A stretch of 46,462 nucleotides of DNA from an uncultured Alphaproteobacteria bacterium (GTDB taxonomy: Bacteria; Pseudomonadota; Alphaproteobacteria; Rhizobiales; Aestuariivirgaceae): NCBI GenBank assembly GCA_937872985.1, contig CALMUW010000040.1, positions 1-46,462 on the forward strand, given 5' to 3'. Under the pieces are notes generated by a model. That model was not told the origin of the DNA, ran no database searches, and saw only the letters and a list, made by a program, of their open reading frames with translations. Position numbers and translations under genes: made by a program. This document shows, piece by piece, positions 38,272 to 46,462 of this stretch; positions within the stretch are counted from its first letter, which is position 1, and each line of letters starts with the position of its first letter.

Positions 38272-40203
38272 TCAGGCCTTTTTATCGTCGTCGACTTCGG
38301 TGAAGTCGGCGTCCACCACGTCATCGTCCGAGGCCGACTTGGACGCGCCGGCATCGTCCCCGGCATCAGCGCCCGGGGCGTCCGGGCCAGCGCCGGCAGC
38401 CTGCTGCTTGTACAGGGCCTCACCCAGCTTCATGGACGCCTGGGCCAGCGCATTGGTCTTCTCCTTGATGGCTTCGGCATCGTCGCCCTCAAGCACACCC
38501 TTGAGGTCGGCAATGGCCGCTTCCACCGCCGCCTTGTCGGCGGCCGAGACCTTGTCGCCCAGCTCGGTCATGGACTTGGTGGTGGAATGGATCAGGCTTT
38601 CGGCGTGGTTCTTGGCCTCCACCTGGCCCTTGCGCTTCTTGTCGTCGGCGGCATTGGCTTCCGCCTCCTTCACCATCTTGTCGATCTCCTTGTCGGAGAG
38701 ACCGCCAGAGGCCTGGATCTTGATCTGCTGTTCCTTGTTGGTGGCCTTGTCCTTGGCCGAGACATTGACAATGCCGTTGGCGTCGATGTCGAAGGTCACC
38801 TCGATCTGCGGCATGCCGCGCGGCGCGGGCGGAATGCCCATGAGGTCGAACTGGCCCAGCATCTTGTTGTCGGCGGCCATTTCGCGCTCGCCCTGGAACA
38901 CCCGGATGGTCACCGCCGTCTGATTGTCGTCAGCGGTGGAGAACACCTGGCTCTTCTTGGTGGGGATGGTGGTGTTGCGGTCGATGAGGCGGGTGAACAC
39001 GCCGCCCAGCGTCTCGATGCCGAGCGACAGCGGCGTCACGTCGAGCAGCAGAACGTCCTTCACCTCGCCCTTCAGCACGCCGCCCTGAATGGCCGCACCA
39101 ATGGCCACCACCTCGTCGGGGTTCACACCCTTGTGCGGCTCCTTGCCGAAGAACTGCTTCACCACCTCGATCACCTTGGGCATGCGGGTCATGCCGCCCA
39201 CCAGAATGACTTCGTCGATCTGGCCCGCGGTGACACCGGCATCCTTCAGCGCCTGGCGGCAGGGGTCCACCGTCTTCTGGATCAGGTCGTCCACCAGGGC
39301 TTCCAGCTTGGCGCGGGTGAGCTTGAGGGTGAGATGCTTGGGACCCGAGGCATCCGCCGTGATGAAGGGCAGGTTGATCTCGGTCTGCATGGACGACGAC
39401 AGTTCGATCTTGGCCTTTTCCGCGGCTTCCTTCAGGCGCTGCAGGGCCAGCTTGTCCTTGCGCAGGTCAATGCCCTGTTCCTTCTTGAACTCGTCGGCGA
39501 GGTAGTCGACGATGCGCATGTCGAAGTCTTCACCGCCCAGGAAGGTGTCGCCGTTGGTCGATTTCACCTCGAACACGCCGTCGCCGATTTCCAGCACGGA
39601 GACGTCGAAGGTGCCGCCGCCGAGGTCATAGACCGCAATGGTGCCGGCCTCGCGCTTGTCGAGGCCATAGGCGAGCGCCGCCGCCGTGGGTTCGTTGATG
39701 ATGCGCAGCACCTCAAGACCCGCGATCCGCCCGGCGTCCTTGGTCGCCTGACGCTGCGAGTCGTTGAAATAGGCCGGAACCGTGATGACCGCCTGGGTCA
39801 CCGGCTCGCCGAGATAGCGCTCGGCGGTTTCCTTCATCTTGGTGAGCGTGAAGGCGGAAATCTGCGAAGGCGCATATTTGGTGCCCCGGCTTTCCACCCA
39901 GGCATCGCCATTGTCGGCCTTCACGATGTTATAGGGAACGAGCTTCTTGTCCTTGGCCACCATGGGATCGTCCATGCGGCGGCCGATCAGGCGCTTGATG
40001 GCAAAGAAGGTGTTCTCGGGGTTGGTCACCGCCTGACGCTTGGCGGGCTGGCCCACGAGGGTCTCGCCGTCGGCGGTAAAGGCCACGATGGAGGGCGTGG
40101 TGCGGGCACCTTCCGCGTTTTCGATGACCTTGGGGTTCTTGCCCTCCATCACCGCCACGCAGGAGTTGGTGGTGCCGAGGTCGATACCAATCACTTTTGC
40201 CAT
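38272..40203 (-). CDS. dnaK: Chaperone protein DnaK
   Basis: Hsp70, 643 residues. The nucleotide domain starts [19 protein letters not shown] and has [17 protein letters not shown] and [19 protein letters not shown]. The substrate domain contains [17 protein letters not shown], and the tail ends [18 protein letters not shown], a typical acidic lid tail. Length is standard. AGGAGATAAG precedes the ATG. It lies upstream of dnaJ on the minus strand and diverges from alkB. A heat-shock promoter is expected in 40204-40361, but I did not find a convincing RpoH motif there. Confidence 0.98.
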   Translation of the reverse strand: MAKVIGIDLGTTNSCVAVMEGKNPKVIENAEGARTTPSIVAFTADGETLVGQPAKRQAVTNPENTFFAIKRLIGRRMDDPMVAKDKKLVPYNIVKADNGDAWVESRGTKYAPSQISAFTLTKMKETAERYLGEPVTQAVITVPAYFNDSQRQATKDAGRIAGLEVLRIINEPTAAALAYGLDKREAGTIAVYDLGGGTFDVSVLEIGDGVFEVKSTNGDTFLGGEDFDMRIVDYLADEFKKEQGIDLRKDKLALQRLKEAAEKAKIELSSSMQTEINLPFITADASGPKHLTLKLTRAKLEALVDDLIQKTVDPCRQALKDAGVTAGQIDEVILVGGMTRMPKVIEVVKQFFGKEPHKGVNPDEVVAIGAAIQGGVLKGEVKDVLLLDVTPLSLGIETLGGVFTRLIDRNTTIPTKKSQVFSTADDNQTAVTIRVFQGEREMAADNKMLGQFDLMGIPPAPRGMPQIEVTFDIDANGIVNVSAKDKATNKEQQIKIQASGGLSDKEIDKMVKEAEANAADDKKRKGQVEAKNHAESLIHSTTKSMTELGDKVSAADKAAVEAAIADLKGVLEGDDAEAIKEKTNALAQASMKLGEALYKQQAAGAGPDAPGADAGDDAGASKSASDDDVVDADFTEVDDDKKA

Positions 40204-40376
40204 GTCTTATCTCCTTTGGCCGGAAGCCCGGACCAGACCCTTCGTAAAGGCATCTGGCTTCCCCGCCGGAAGTCCATTGACGGGGGCCGCCGCCTGATTG
40301 ACAGTGCCGGGGTGACCAAAGCGGCCCCACCGGTGTTCGTGCCCCATATAGTGAGGCGGTTTTGAGCGATCAAGGC

Positions 40377-41000
40377 ATGGTCCAGGCAGAATTTTTGCGC
40401 CCCGGCATGAGCTATTATCCGGGCTGGTTTGATGAAGCGGCCCAGCGCCATCTCCTGGACCATCTTCGCGCCGCCGTGGCCGAGGCCCCGCTCTTCACCC
40501 CCGTCATGCCCCGGACCGGCAAACCCTTCTCGGTCGCCATGACCAACCTTGGACCCCTGGGCTGGGTCTCCGACCGCGCGCGGGGCTATCGCTACCAGTC
40601 AACCCACCCGGAAACCGGCAGGCCCTGGCCCGCCGTGCCGGAGGTCTTGCTCGCCCTGTGGCGGCAGGTCTCGGGCTTCCCCCATCCGCCGGAGGCCTGC
40701 CTGGTGAACTTCTACCGGCAGGGGGCCAGAATGGGCCTGCATCAGGACCGGGACGAGGCGGAACTCGCCGCCCCCATCGTCTCGGTGTCCCTGGGGGATG
40801 ACGCGCTCTTCCGCCATGGCGGATCAACCAGGGGCGGACCGACCCGGTCGTTGCGCCTGCGCTCCGGCGGTGTGCTGGTTTTCGGCGGCGAAGCGCGGCT
40901 CTGCTACCACGGCATCGACCGCACCTATCCCGGCACCTCCACCCTGCTCAAGGACGGCGGCCGGATCAACCTCACCCTGCGCCGGGTCACCCGGGTCTGA
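40377..41000 (+). CDS. alkB: AlkB-family alpha-ketoglutarate-dependent DNA repair dioxygenase
   Basis: AlkB removes methyl groups from 1-methyladenine and 3-methylcytosine by iron(II)/2-oxoglutarate oxidation. The protein (207 residues from this ATG) has the iron-binding HxD in NFYRQGARMGLHQDRDE, the distal His in LCYHGIDRTYPG and the 2-oxoglutarate arginines in RINLTLRRV. VAMTNLGPLGW resembles the E. coli SVAMTNCG stretch. An in-frame TTG at 40362 with GAGG at 5-nt spacing is an alternative start, adding five residues. It diverges from dnaK and ends next to the convergent grpE stop. Confidence 0.92.
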   Translation: MVQAEFLRPGMSYYPGWFDEAAQRHLLDHLRAAVAEAPLFTPVMPRTGKPFSVAMTNLGPLGWVSDRARGYRYQSTHPETGRPWPAVPEVLLALWRQVSGFPHPPEACLVNFYRQGARMGLHQDRDEAELAAPIVSVSLGDDALFRHGGSTRGGPTRSLRLRSGGVLVFGGEARLCYHGIDRTYPGTSTLLKDGGRINLTLRRVTRV

Positions 41001-41606
41001 TCAGGCGGGCTTGGCCACGCCCACCATGGCGGGACGGAGCACCCGTTCGCCCACCACGTAACCCTTCTGGATTTCCTGCACCACGGTACCCGGCGGCTGT
41101 TCGCTGGTCGGCACCTCGAACATGGCCTGATGGTAGTTGGGATCGAACTTCTGGCCCACCGCATCAAGCCTTCGGATGTTATGGCGCTGGAACACGTTGA
41201 GAAGTTCGCGGTCGGTGAGTTCAATGCCGGTCAGCAGGTTCTTGAGACTGTCCGAAGCGGCATCACGCTCTGAAGCAGGCACCGCCGCCAGGGCGCGTTC
41301 CATGGAGTCGGCGACGCCCAGAAGGTCGCGGGCAAAGTTCGACGCGGCATAGAGCGTCGCCTCGGCCTTTTCGCGCTCGGCCCGTTTCCGCAGGTTGTCC
41401 ATCTCGGCGGCCATGCGCAAAAGCCGGTCCTTGAGGTCCGCGGCCTCGTCCTTCAGCGCGGCAATTTCGGCGGCGTGCGGGTCGGCTTCGTCCGCCTCTC
41501 CACCCAGGGCTTCGACCAGAGCCTCCTCGTCCAGAAAATCAGCCTCGGGGTCGGCGCTGTCGGCGGGAATTTCGGTTTCGTGATGCGACGTGAAGGGCTT
41601 TTTCAT
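41001..41606 (-). CDS. grpE: Nucleotide exchange factor GrpE
   Basis: GrpE releases ADP from DnaK. The 201-residue protein has an acidic N-terminus and a long coiled coil (about residues 45-90: ALKDEAADLKDRLLRMAAEM, DNLRKRAEREKAEA). The conserved NFARDLLGVADSMERAL follows. The C-terminal beta domain has HQAMFEVPTSEQPPGTVVQE and GYVVGERVLRPAMVGV. The ATG at 41604-41606 begins MKKPFTSHHETE. Upstream in-frame reading to 42035 overlaps hrcA and is not conserved. It follows hrcA by 59 bp. Confidence 0.95.
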   Translation of the reverse strand: MKKPFTSHHETEIPADSADPEADFLDEEALVEALGGEADEADPHAAEIAALKDEAADLKDRLLRMAAEMDNLRKRAEREKAEATLYAASNFARDLLGVADSMERALAAVPASERDAASDSLKNLLTGIELTDRELLNVFQRHNIRRLDAVGQKFDPNYHQAMFEVPTSEQPPGTVVQEIQKGYVVGERVLRPAMVGVAKPA

Positions 41607-41665
41607 GGCGTCTCGCGCAAGGGCTTCGGTCAGTGCCCGCCATATCGGGCGCTTCCGGCCAAAAA

Positions 41666-42754
41666 TCAAGAGAGGACGCGCCCCACCAGCCGCGCCGTAT
41701 AATCCACCATGGGAATGATCCGGGCGTAGTTCATCCGCGTCGGACCGATGATGCCGAGCACGCCCACGATCTTCTCCTCGGCATTGCGGCAGGGCGACAG
41801 GATGAGCGACGAACCCGAGAGCGAGAACATGCGGTTTTCCGAGCCGATGAAGATCTTCACCCCTTCGCCCGCCTCGGCGAGGCCCAGAAGCTGGGTCAGC
41901 CCGCGCTTGTTCTCGATGTCGTCGAACAGTTGCCGCACCCGCTCCAGTTCCTCCAGCGCCGTGGCGTTCTCCAGAAGATTGGCCTGTCCCTTGACAATGA
42001 GGGTGCGCGGCGCCTCGCTTTCCTCCCCCGTCCACACCGCAATGCCCTCGGCAATGAGCTTGGCCGACAGCGCATCAACCTCGGCGCTGAGCCCCGCCAT
42101 CTCCTCGCTGACGAGGCGTGTCACCTCGGCGATGGTGCGTCCCTGCGCCCGGGCCGAAAGATAGTTCGAGGCGCGAATGAAACTCGCCGGCGGCAGCCCG
42201 GCGGGCACGGCAATGATCCGGTTTTCCACCGCGCCGTCCTCGGCCACAAGAATGACCAGCGCGCGCCCCGGCGACAGGTTGACGAACTCGATGTGCCTGA
42301 GGCGCTGGTTGAGCTTGGGCGCCATGACCACCCCGGCATAGTGCGACAGGCCGGAGAGCAGGGTGGACGCTTCCCCCAGCACCTCCTCGAAACGGCGCGG
42401 CCGGTTGCTGGCGGCAATCTCGGCATCGATGCGGGCGCGTTCCTCGGCGGAAATGGCCCCCACCTCCAGAAGCGAATCGACGAAGAACCGCAGACCCGCC
42501 TCGGTCGGCACCCGGCCCGCCGAGGTGTGGGGCGCATAGATCAGCCCCTGATCCTCCAGGTCCATCATGACATTGCGGATGGAGGCCGGGGACAATTGCG
42601 TGGCCAGCTGCCGCGACAGGGTGCGCGAGCCCACGGGATCGCCGGTTTCGAGATAGGAATCGACCAGCTTGCGGAAAATGTGGCGCGCCCGCTGATCCAG
42701 CCCCGCAAGGCCGGTGAGTGTGCGGTCGGAGGTGGGGCGGTGCAGGCGCGTCAT
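41666..42754 (-). CDS. hrcA: Heat-inducible transcription repressor HrcA
   Basis: HrcA represses groESL-type operons through the CIRCE element. The 362-residue protein has the N-terminal winged helix (RARHIFRKLVDSYLETGDPV, GSRTLSRQLATQLSPASIRN). Its family stretch VMMDLEDQGLIYAPHTSAGR follows. The GAF-like middle and the C-terminal GVLGIIGPTRMNYARIIPMV are standard. No CIRCE (TTAGCACTC-N9-GAGTGCTAA) is visible in its own upstream region, so its targets probably lie elsewhere. It diverges from rph across 76 bp and is followed by grpE. Confidence 0.96.
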   Translation of the reverse strand: MTRLHRPTSDRTLTGLAGLDQRARHIFRKLVDSYLETGDPVGSRTLSRQLATQLSPASIRNVMMDLEDQGLIYAPHTSAGRVPTEAGLRFFVDSLLEVGAISAEERARIDAEIAASNRPRRFEEVLGEASTLLSGLSHYAGVVMAPKLNQRLRHIEFVNLSPGRALVILVAEDGAVENRIIAVPAGLPPASFIRASNYLSARAQGRTIAEVTRLVSEEMAGLSAEVDALSAKLIAEGIAVWTGEESEAPRTLIVKGQANLLENATALEELERVRQLFDDIENKRGLTQLLGLAEAGEGVKIFIGSENRMFSLSGSSLILSPCRNAEEKIVGVLGIIGPTRMNYARIIPMVDYTARLVGRVLS

Positions 42755-42830
42755 GACCGTTATTTAGAAATCGGGTGGCCAAGGGTCAATCAAGGGATTA
42801 AGAGCAGCGCCACATGATGCAGGAGAGATG

Positions 42831-43544
42831 ATGCGCCCCTCTGGCCGGAAGTCCCATGAATTGCGTCCCGTTTCACTGGAACGGGGCTTTGCCCGCCATG
42901 CCGAGGGCTCTTGCCTCGTGCGCTTCGGCAATACCCATGTGCTGTGCACGGCAAGCCTCGAGGACAAGGTGCCGGGCTGGCTCAAGGGCGGCGGCAGGGG
43001 CTGGGTCACGGCGGAATACGGCATGTTGCCCCGCGCCACGGGCGAGCGCATGCGGCGCGAGGCGGCGGCGGGCAAGCAGTCGGGCCGCACCCAGGAAATC
43101 CAGCGCCTCATCGGCCGCTCCTTGCGCGCCGTGGTGGACCTGACCGCCCTGGGCGAGCGTCAGATCATCCTCGACTGCGATGTCATTCAGGCCGATGGCG
43201 GCACCCGCACCGCCGCCATCACCGGCAGCTTCATTGCCTTGCACGATTGCCTCACCCTGATGAAGGGCAAGGACATGCTGAAGCAATGGCCGCTGCGCGA
43301 TCATGTGGCTGCGGTATCTTGCGGCATTTATCACGGGGCGCCGGTGCTCGACCTCGACTATGACGAGGATTCCACCGCCGAGACCGACGCCAATTTCGTC
43401 ATGACGGGCCAGGGCGGCATCGTCGAGATTCAGGGCACCGCCGAGGGCGAACCCTTTTCCGAGGCGCGCTTTCTCGACCTGCTGGCCCTGGCCAAGGACG
43501 GCATTGGGCACTTGGTCACCCTGCAGAAACAGGCCCTGGCATGA
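42831..43544 (+). CDS. rph: Ribonuclease PH
   Basis: A phosphorolytic 3'-5' exoribonuclease that trims tRNA ends. The 237-residue protein begins [20 protein letters not shown] and has [20 protein letters not shown]. The conserved [20 protein letters not shown] is present, as is the active-site region [20 protein letters not shown]. Two ATGs are adjacent; the second (42831) places AGGAG at 5-nt spacing and matches the family start. It overlaps rdgB by 4 bp. The order hrcA, rph, rdgB, hemW is conserved in Alphaproteobacteria. Confidence 0.96.
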   Translation: MRPSGRKSHELRPVSLERGFARHAEGSCLVRFGNTHVLCTASLEDKVPGWLKGGGRGWVTAEYGMLPRATGERMRREAAAGKQSGRTQEIQRLIGRSLRAVVDLTALGERQIILDCDVIQADGGTRTAAITGSFIALHDCLTLMKGKDMLKQWPLRDHVAAVSCGIYHGAPVLDLDYDEDSTAETDANFVMTGQGGIVEIQGTAEGEPFSEARFLDLLALAKDGIGHLVTLQKQALA

Positions 43545-44149
43545 GCCGCAGCCTGACCGGCGAAAGGATCGTCATCGCCACCCATAATCAGGGCAAGCTG
43601 GCGGAATTCCGCCAGCTCTTTGCCCCCCATGGCATTGCGGTCACCTCGGCGGGTGAACTGGGCCTGCCGGAGCCGGAAGAAACCGAGACCACCTTTCGCG
43701 GCAATGCCCGCATCAAGGCCCTGTCGGCCCTCAAGGGTTCGGGGCTGGTGGCCGTTGCCGATGATTCGGGACTTGCCGTCGAGGCGCTGGATGGTGCGCC
43801 CGGCGTCTATACCGCCGACTGGGCCGGACCGCAGCGCGACTGGCTATCGGCCATGACCAAGGTGAACGACCTGCTGGCCGCCAGGGATGCCACCACCGCC
43901 GGACAGCGCCGCGCCGCCTTCCTCTGCACCCTCTGTGTGGTCTGGCCCGATGGCGAAGAACGGTTTTATGAGGGCCGCGCGCCGGGTCATCTCATCTGGC
44001 CGCCGCGCGGGGCCATGGGCCATGGCTATGATCCGGTCTTCGTGCCGGAGGGCGAGACCCTCACCTTCGGCGAGATGACGGCGGACCAGAAGAATGCCCT
44101 GTCGCATCGCGCCCGCGCCCTTGCCGCGCTGATGAAAGACCTGTTCTGA
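43541..44149 (+). CDS. rdgB: XTP/dITP pyrophosphatase (RdgB/HAM1)
   Basis: RdgB hydrolyses deaminated purine nucleotides such as dITP and XTP before they enter DNA. The 202-residue protein has the start signature [55 protein letters not shown] and [14 protein letters not shown] follow, and SHRARAL is near the end. Length is normal. Its ATG overlaps the rph stop by 4 bp, and hemW starts 3 bp after its stop. Confidence 0.95.
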   Translation: MSRSLTGERIVIATHNQGKLAEFRQLFAPHGIAVTSAGELGLPEPEETETTFRGNARIKALSALKGSGLVAVADDSGLAVEALDGAPGVYTADWAGPQRDWLSAMTKVNDLLAARDATTAGQRRAAFLCTLCVVWPDGEERFYEGRAPGHLIWPPRGAMGHGYDPVFVPEGETLTFGEMTADQKNALSHRARALAALMKDLF

Positions 44150-44152
44150 CCC

Positions 44153-45292
44153 ATGGCGGGCTTCGGCATCTATATCCATTGGCCCTTCTGCAAGGCCAAG
44201 TGCCCCTATTGCGACTTCAACAGCCATGTCCGCCATGAGGCGGTGGATCATCTGCGCTTTGCCCGCGCGCTGGCCCGCGAGCTGGCATGGCTGGCGGGCG
44301 AGGCGCCGCGCCGCGAGGTGACCTCCATCTTCCTCGGCGGCGGCACGCCCTCGCTCATGCCGCCGGCGGCGGTCACCCATGTGCTTGACGCCGTGGCCGC
44401 GCTCTGGCCCGTGGCCGGAAATTGTGAAGTGACGCTGGAGGCCAATCCCACCAGCGCCGAGGCCGAACATTTCCGGGGCTATCGCACGGCGGGCGTCAAC
44501 CGCCTCTCCGTGGGTGTGCAGTCGTTACGCGAGGATGATCTCAAGGCCCTGGGCCGCCAGCATTCACCGAAGGAAGCCATCGCCGCCTTCCGCCTGGCCG
44601 CCAGGGTTTTCCCGCGCGTTTCCTTCGATCTCATCTACGCCCGCCCCGGCCAGACCGTGGCCCAGTGGCGTGACGAGCTTTCGCACGCGCTCTCCGAGCA
44701 GGAGGGTCACATGTCGCTCTATCAATTGACCATCGAGGAGGGCACGCGCTTCTTCGATCTGGAGCAGCAGGGCAAGCTTGTCATTCCCGACGATGACCGC
44801 GCCGCCGAACTTTATGCGGTGACACAGGAACTGACGGCGCGGGCCGGCATTCCCGCCTACGAAATCTCCAATCACGCCGGTGCGGGCCATGAATGCCGCC
44901 ATAACCTCACCTATTGGCGCTATGAACCCTATGCCGGTGCGGGAGCAGGCGCCCACAGCCGGCTGGAGGCGGGTGCCGACCGCCGCGCCATCGCCATGGA
45001 ACGCCACCCCGAAACCTGGCTGGCACAGGTGGAGGCGCGGGGCCATGGCGTGGTGGACGACCAGCGCGTCACCCCCGCCGAACAGGCCACCGAATATCTG
45101 CTCATGGGTCTGCGGCTTGCCGAGGGCATCGACATCGCGCGCCATGAAACCCTGGCGGGCAGGGGCTTTGATCCCCTGCGGCTGGCCGGGCTTCAGGGCC
45201 TTGGCCTGATCGAGGCCACGCGCCAGCGCCTTGCCGCCACACCCAGGGGCCGCCGGGTGCTGAACGGCATCATCCGTGAACTGAACAGTTAG
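44153..45292 (+). CDS. hemW: HemW-type radical SAM protein (haem chaperone, HemN-like)
   Basis: The 379-residue protein has the radical SAM motif CKAKCPYCDF near residue 14. The CxxxCxxCxF form, with phenylalanine instead of a fourth cysteine, separates HemW from true coproporphyrinogen oxidase HemN. IFLGGGTPSLMPPAAV, SVGVQSLREDDLKALGRQHS and SFDLIYARPGQT follow, and the HemN C-terminal domain begins near residue 300 (EYLLMGLRLAEGIDI). HemW is known as a haem chaperone; oxidase activity is not expected. It ends with a 4-bp overlap with the convergent last gene. Confidence 0.94.
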   Translation: MAGFGIYIHWPFCKAKCPYCDFNSHVRHEAVDHLRFARALARELAWLAGEAPRREVTSIFLGGGTPSLMPPAAVTHVLDAVAALWPVAGNCEVTLEANPTSAEAEHFRGYRTAGVNRLSVGVQSLREDDLKALGRQHSPKEAIAAFRLAARVFPRVSFDLIYARPGQTVAQWRDELSHALSEQEGHMSLYQLTIEEGTRFFDLEQQGKLVIPDDDRAAELYAVTQELTARAGIPAYEISNHAGAGHECRHNLTYWRYEPYAGAGAGAHSRLEAGADRRAIAMERHPETWLAQVEARGHGVVDDQRVTPAEQATEYLLMGLRLAEGIDIARHETLAGRGFDPLRLAGLQGLGLIEATRQRLAATPRGRRVLNGIIRELNS

Positions 45293-46462
45293 AACGAACT
45301 CCTGGCGGGGGCGATGACCCGCGGTCCCGCGGGCGTCATTTCCATGATCGCCAACTGCCGTTCCACCGTGCCGTCGGCGCGGAAGCGATAGGCCCCGTTC
45401 GAGCCCACAAAGCCCTGCGCGCTGCCGATGGCCGCAGCCGAGAAGTCGCCGCGCGCCTGGAGTTGCAGGGCCAGCTTCACCGCGTCATAGGCAAGGCTGG
45501 CGCTGCGCTGGGGCCGGTATTTATGGGCGGCCTCGAACGTCTGGAAGAAGCCCGCCACCCGATCGGGCGATACCGTGGCAAACCAGCCGCCCTGGGCGAT
45601 GGGCGTGGCCCGCGTCAGGGCATCGTCCCACAGGCTGGTGCCCAGGATCTTCACCTTCTTCGGATCAACCCCGCTCTTGATCAGGGCCAGCGACACCGAG
45701 CGCAGCATCTGTCCGCCGTCGGGCAGGAGCAGCGCCTGACCGGCGGGCGTCTTCACCACTTTGGCCATGGCGGTGGCGGGGGCGGCCACCGCGGTCGGCA
45801 CCCGCGCATAGGACCGGACCAGCCCCGTGCCCCCGGCGTGGGCGAAGCTTGCCGCCACGGCCTCGCCATAGGCCGATTGCGGATGCAGCAGCGCCGCCGG
45901 TGTCTTGCCCTGGGCCGCGGCATGGCGCAGCACGGCGCGCACCTCGGCGTCGGGCGAAAAGCCCATGATGAAACTGTTGGCCCCGGCGGCCGCCGGCTGG
46001 CTGGCGAAACTGACGACATTGACGCCGCGCGCCTGGGCGGCCCCGGCGGCGGCCTGCACTTCGGCAAGGCCCACCGGCCCCAGGATGATCCCCGCGCCCT
46101 CGTTCAACGCATCCTCGGCGGCGGCCCGCGCCTGATCCGCCGTGCCGCCCGTGTCCTTGACGATGATGTCGGCGGAGCCGCCCTCGGCCAGGGCCAAGCG
46201 GGCTGATTTCTCCATGTTGCTGGCGAGGCTCCTGGCGTCTCCCGCAGCGGAGAGCGGAAGAAGAAGCGCAATGCGCCGGCCCGGCGCCGAGGGCAAGGCG
46301 GGCAGGGCGGCGGGCGGCGTGGCCAGCCCCGGCTGGCTCGGGGCGGCCACAGCCGCATCGGCGGGCTTGTTTTCGCCCAACAGAACGCCCATGCGGCTCA
46401 TGCTTCTGCCGCCCGCCCGCGCCAACCCCCCCAGCCACACCGCCCACGATGCCCACCCCCGC
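45289..46462 (-). CDS. Penicillin-binding protein activator (LpoA-like), 5' end beyond window
   Basis: A periplasmic-binding-fold protein of at least 391 residues; the frame is open to the window end. From about residue 62 the ligand-binding-like fold starts (RIALLLPLSAAGDARSLASN). GAGIILGPVGLAEVQAAAGA, SFASQPAAAGANSFIMGFSP and ILGTSLWDDALTRATPIAQG follow. It matches the alphaproteobacterial family related to LpoA, which activates peptidoglycan synthases from the outer membrane. No signal peptide or lipobox is visible in the available part, so the start is probably upstream of 46462; an internal GTG at 46440 is less likely. The hemW neighbourhood supports the assignment. Confidence 0.85.
   Translation of the reverse strand, partial: RGWASWAVWLGGLARAGGRSMSRMGVLLGENKPADAAVAAPSQPGLATPPAALPALPSAPGRRIALLLPLSAAGDARSLASNMEKSARLALAEGGSADIIVKDTGGTADQARAAAEDALNEGAGIILGPVGLAEVQAAAGAAQARGVNVVSFASQPAAAGANSFIMGFSPDAEVRAVLRHAAAQGKTPAALLHPQSAYGEAVAASFAHAGGTGLVRSYARVPTAVAAPATAMAKVVKTPAGQALLLPDGGQMLRSVSLALIKSGVDPKKVKILGTSLWDDALTRATPIAQGGWFATVSPDRVAGFFQTFEAAHKYRPQRSASLAYDAVKLALQLQARGDFSAAAIGSAQGFVGSNGAYRFRADGTVERQLAIMEMTPAGPRVIAPARSSF

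Noticed and set aside
40342..40350. CCCCATATA before alkB as a heat-shock sigma -10
   Set aside because: No CTTGAA-like -35 at suitable spacing upstream, so an RpoH promoter is not supported.
37360..40365. 1001-codon plus-strand frame opposite dnaJ and dnaK
   Set aside because: Long antisense open frames opposite dnaK are a known codon-bias effect; no recognisable domain.
42755..42830. CIRCE element upstream of hrcA
   Set aside because: I looked for TTAGCACTC-N9-GAGTGCTAA in the 76-bp hrcA-rph gap and saw none.

Overview
The window looks like a chromosomal segment of a high-GC alphaproteobacterium, probably in or near the Hyphomicrobiales (Rhizobiales). The case rests on gene content and order. 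A rho-hemJ-hemE block on the minus strand diverges from a plus-strand block of PPDK regulatory protein, maf, aroE, coaE and dnaQ, followed by secB, fxsA, Tim44-like, mltA, smr and an XRE gene. That is the arrangement known around the replication origin of many Alphaproteobacteria. The non-coding gap between hemE and the PPDK regulator (2041-2360) carries a perfect DnaA box, a Caulobacter-type G-box, a consensus IHF site, paired GANTC sites and two perfect inverted repeats, so I call it the probable oriC.

Layout: (1) 1-2040, rho (partial), hemJ and hemE, minus strand. (2) 2041-2360, putative oriC. (3) 2361-5898, a tightly overlapping plus-strand run from the PPDK regulator to dnaQ. (4) 5887-6219, three 103-bp palindromic tandem repeats plus a stub; a diverged relative lies inverted at 10361-10459. 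(5) 6221-10315, secB and fxsA (minus) and Tim44-like, mltA, smr, xre (plus). (6) 10486-20380, a glycerol regulon: glpR-glpD-glpK on the minus strand, divergent from a six-gene ABC importer glpVSTPQU. (7) 20474-22350, a DapA-family deaminase and a hydroxyproline epimerase/proline racemase. (8) 22392-26909, a 2-oxoacid:ferredoxin oxidoreductase (gamma, alpha, beta) with a flavoprotein-ferredoxin subunit. (9) 27006-30653, a Gram-negative (class GN) sortase, its single VIT/VWA substrate with an LPQTA tail, and a divergent XRE regulator. (10) 30658-36286, adenosine-kinase-like PfkB protein, EI24/CysZ-like protein, nth, an AraC-HTH/alkyltransferase fusion, gpmA, dapB and a voltage-sensor ion channel with a C-terminal zinc ribbon. 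(11) 36308-37046, a short AT-rich insertion bounded by 39-bp copies of the dnaJ 3' end and carrying a DUF1508-like gene. (12) 37000-46462, the chaperone block dnaJ, dnaK, grpE, hrcA with alkB, then rph, rdgB, hemW and a penicillin-binding-protein-activator-like gene that runs off the window.

How the parts work together: the glp genes import glycerol, phosphorylate it and oxidise glycerol-3-phosphate, with GlpR probably acting on the shared 160-bp intergenic region. The two genes after glpU suggest partial hydroxyproline catabolism; the oxidase and semialdehyde dehydrogenase steps are not in this window. The oxidoreductase operon would decarboxylate a 2-oxoacid to an acyl-CoA and pass electrons through ferredoxin-type clusters to a pyridine nucleotide. 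I found no tRNA, rRNA, CRISPR array or recognisable transposase. The least ordinary items are the oriC layout, the tandem palindromic repeats at the dnaQ end, the island in dnaJ, the dedicated sortase pair and the zinc-ribbon channel.
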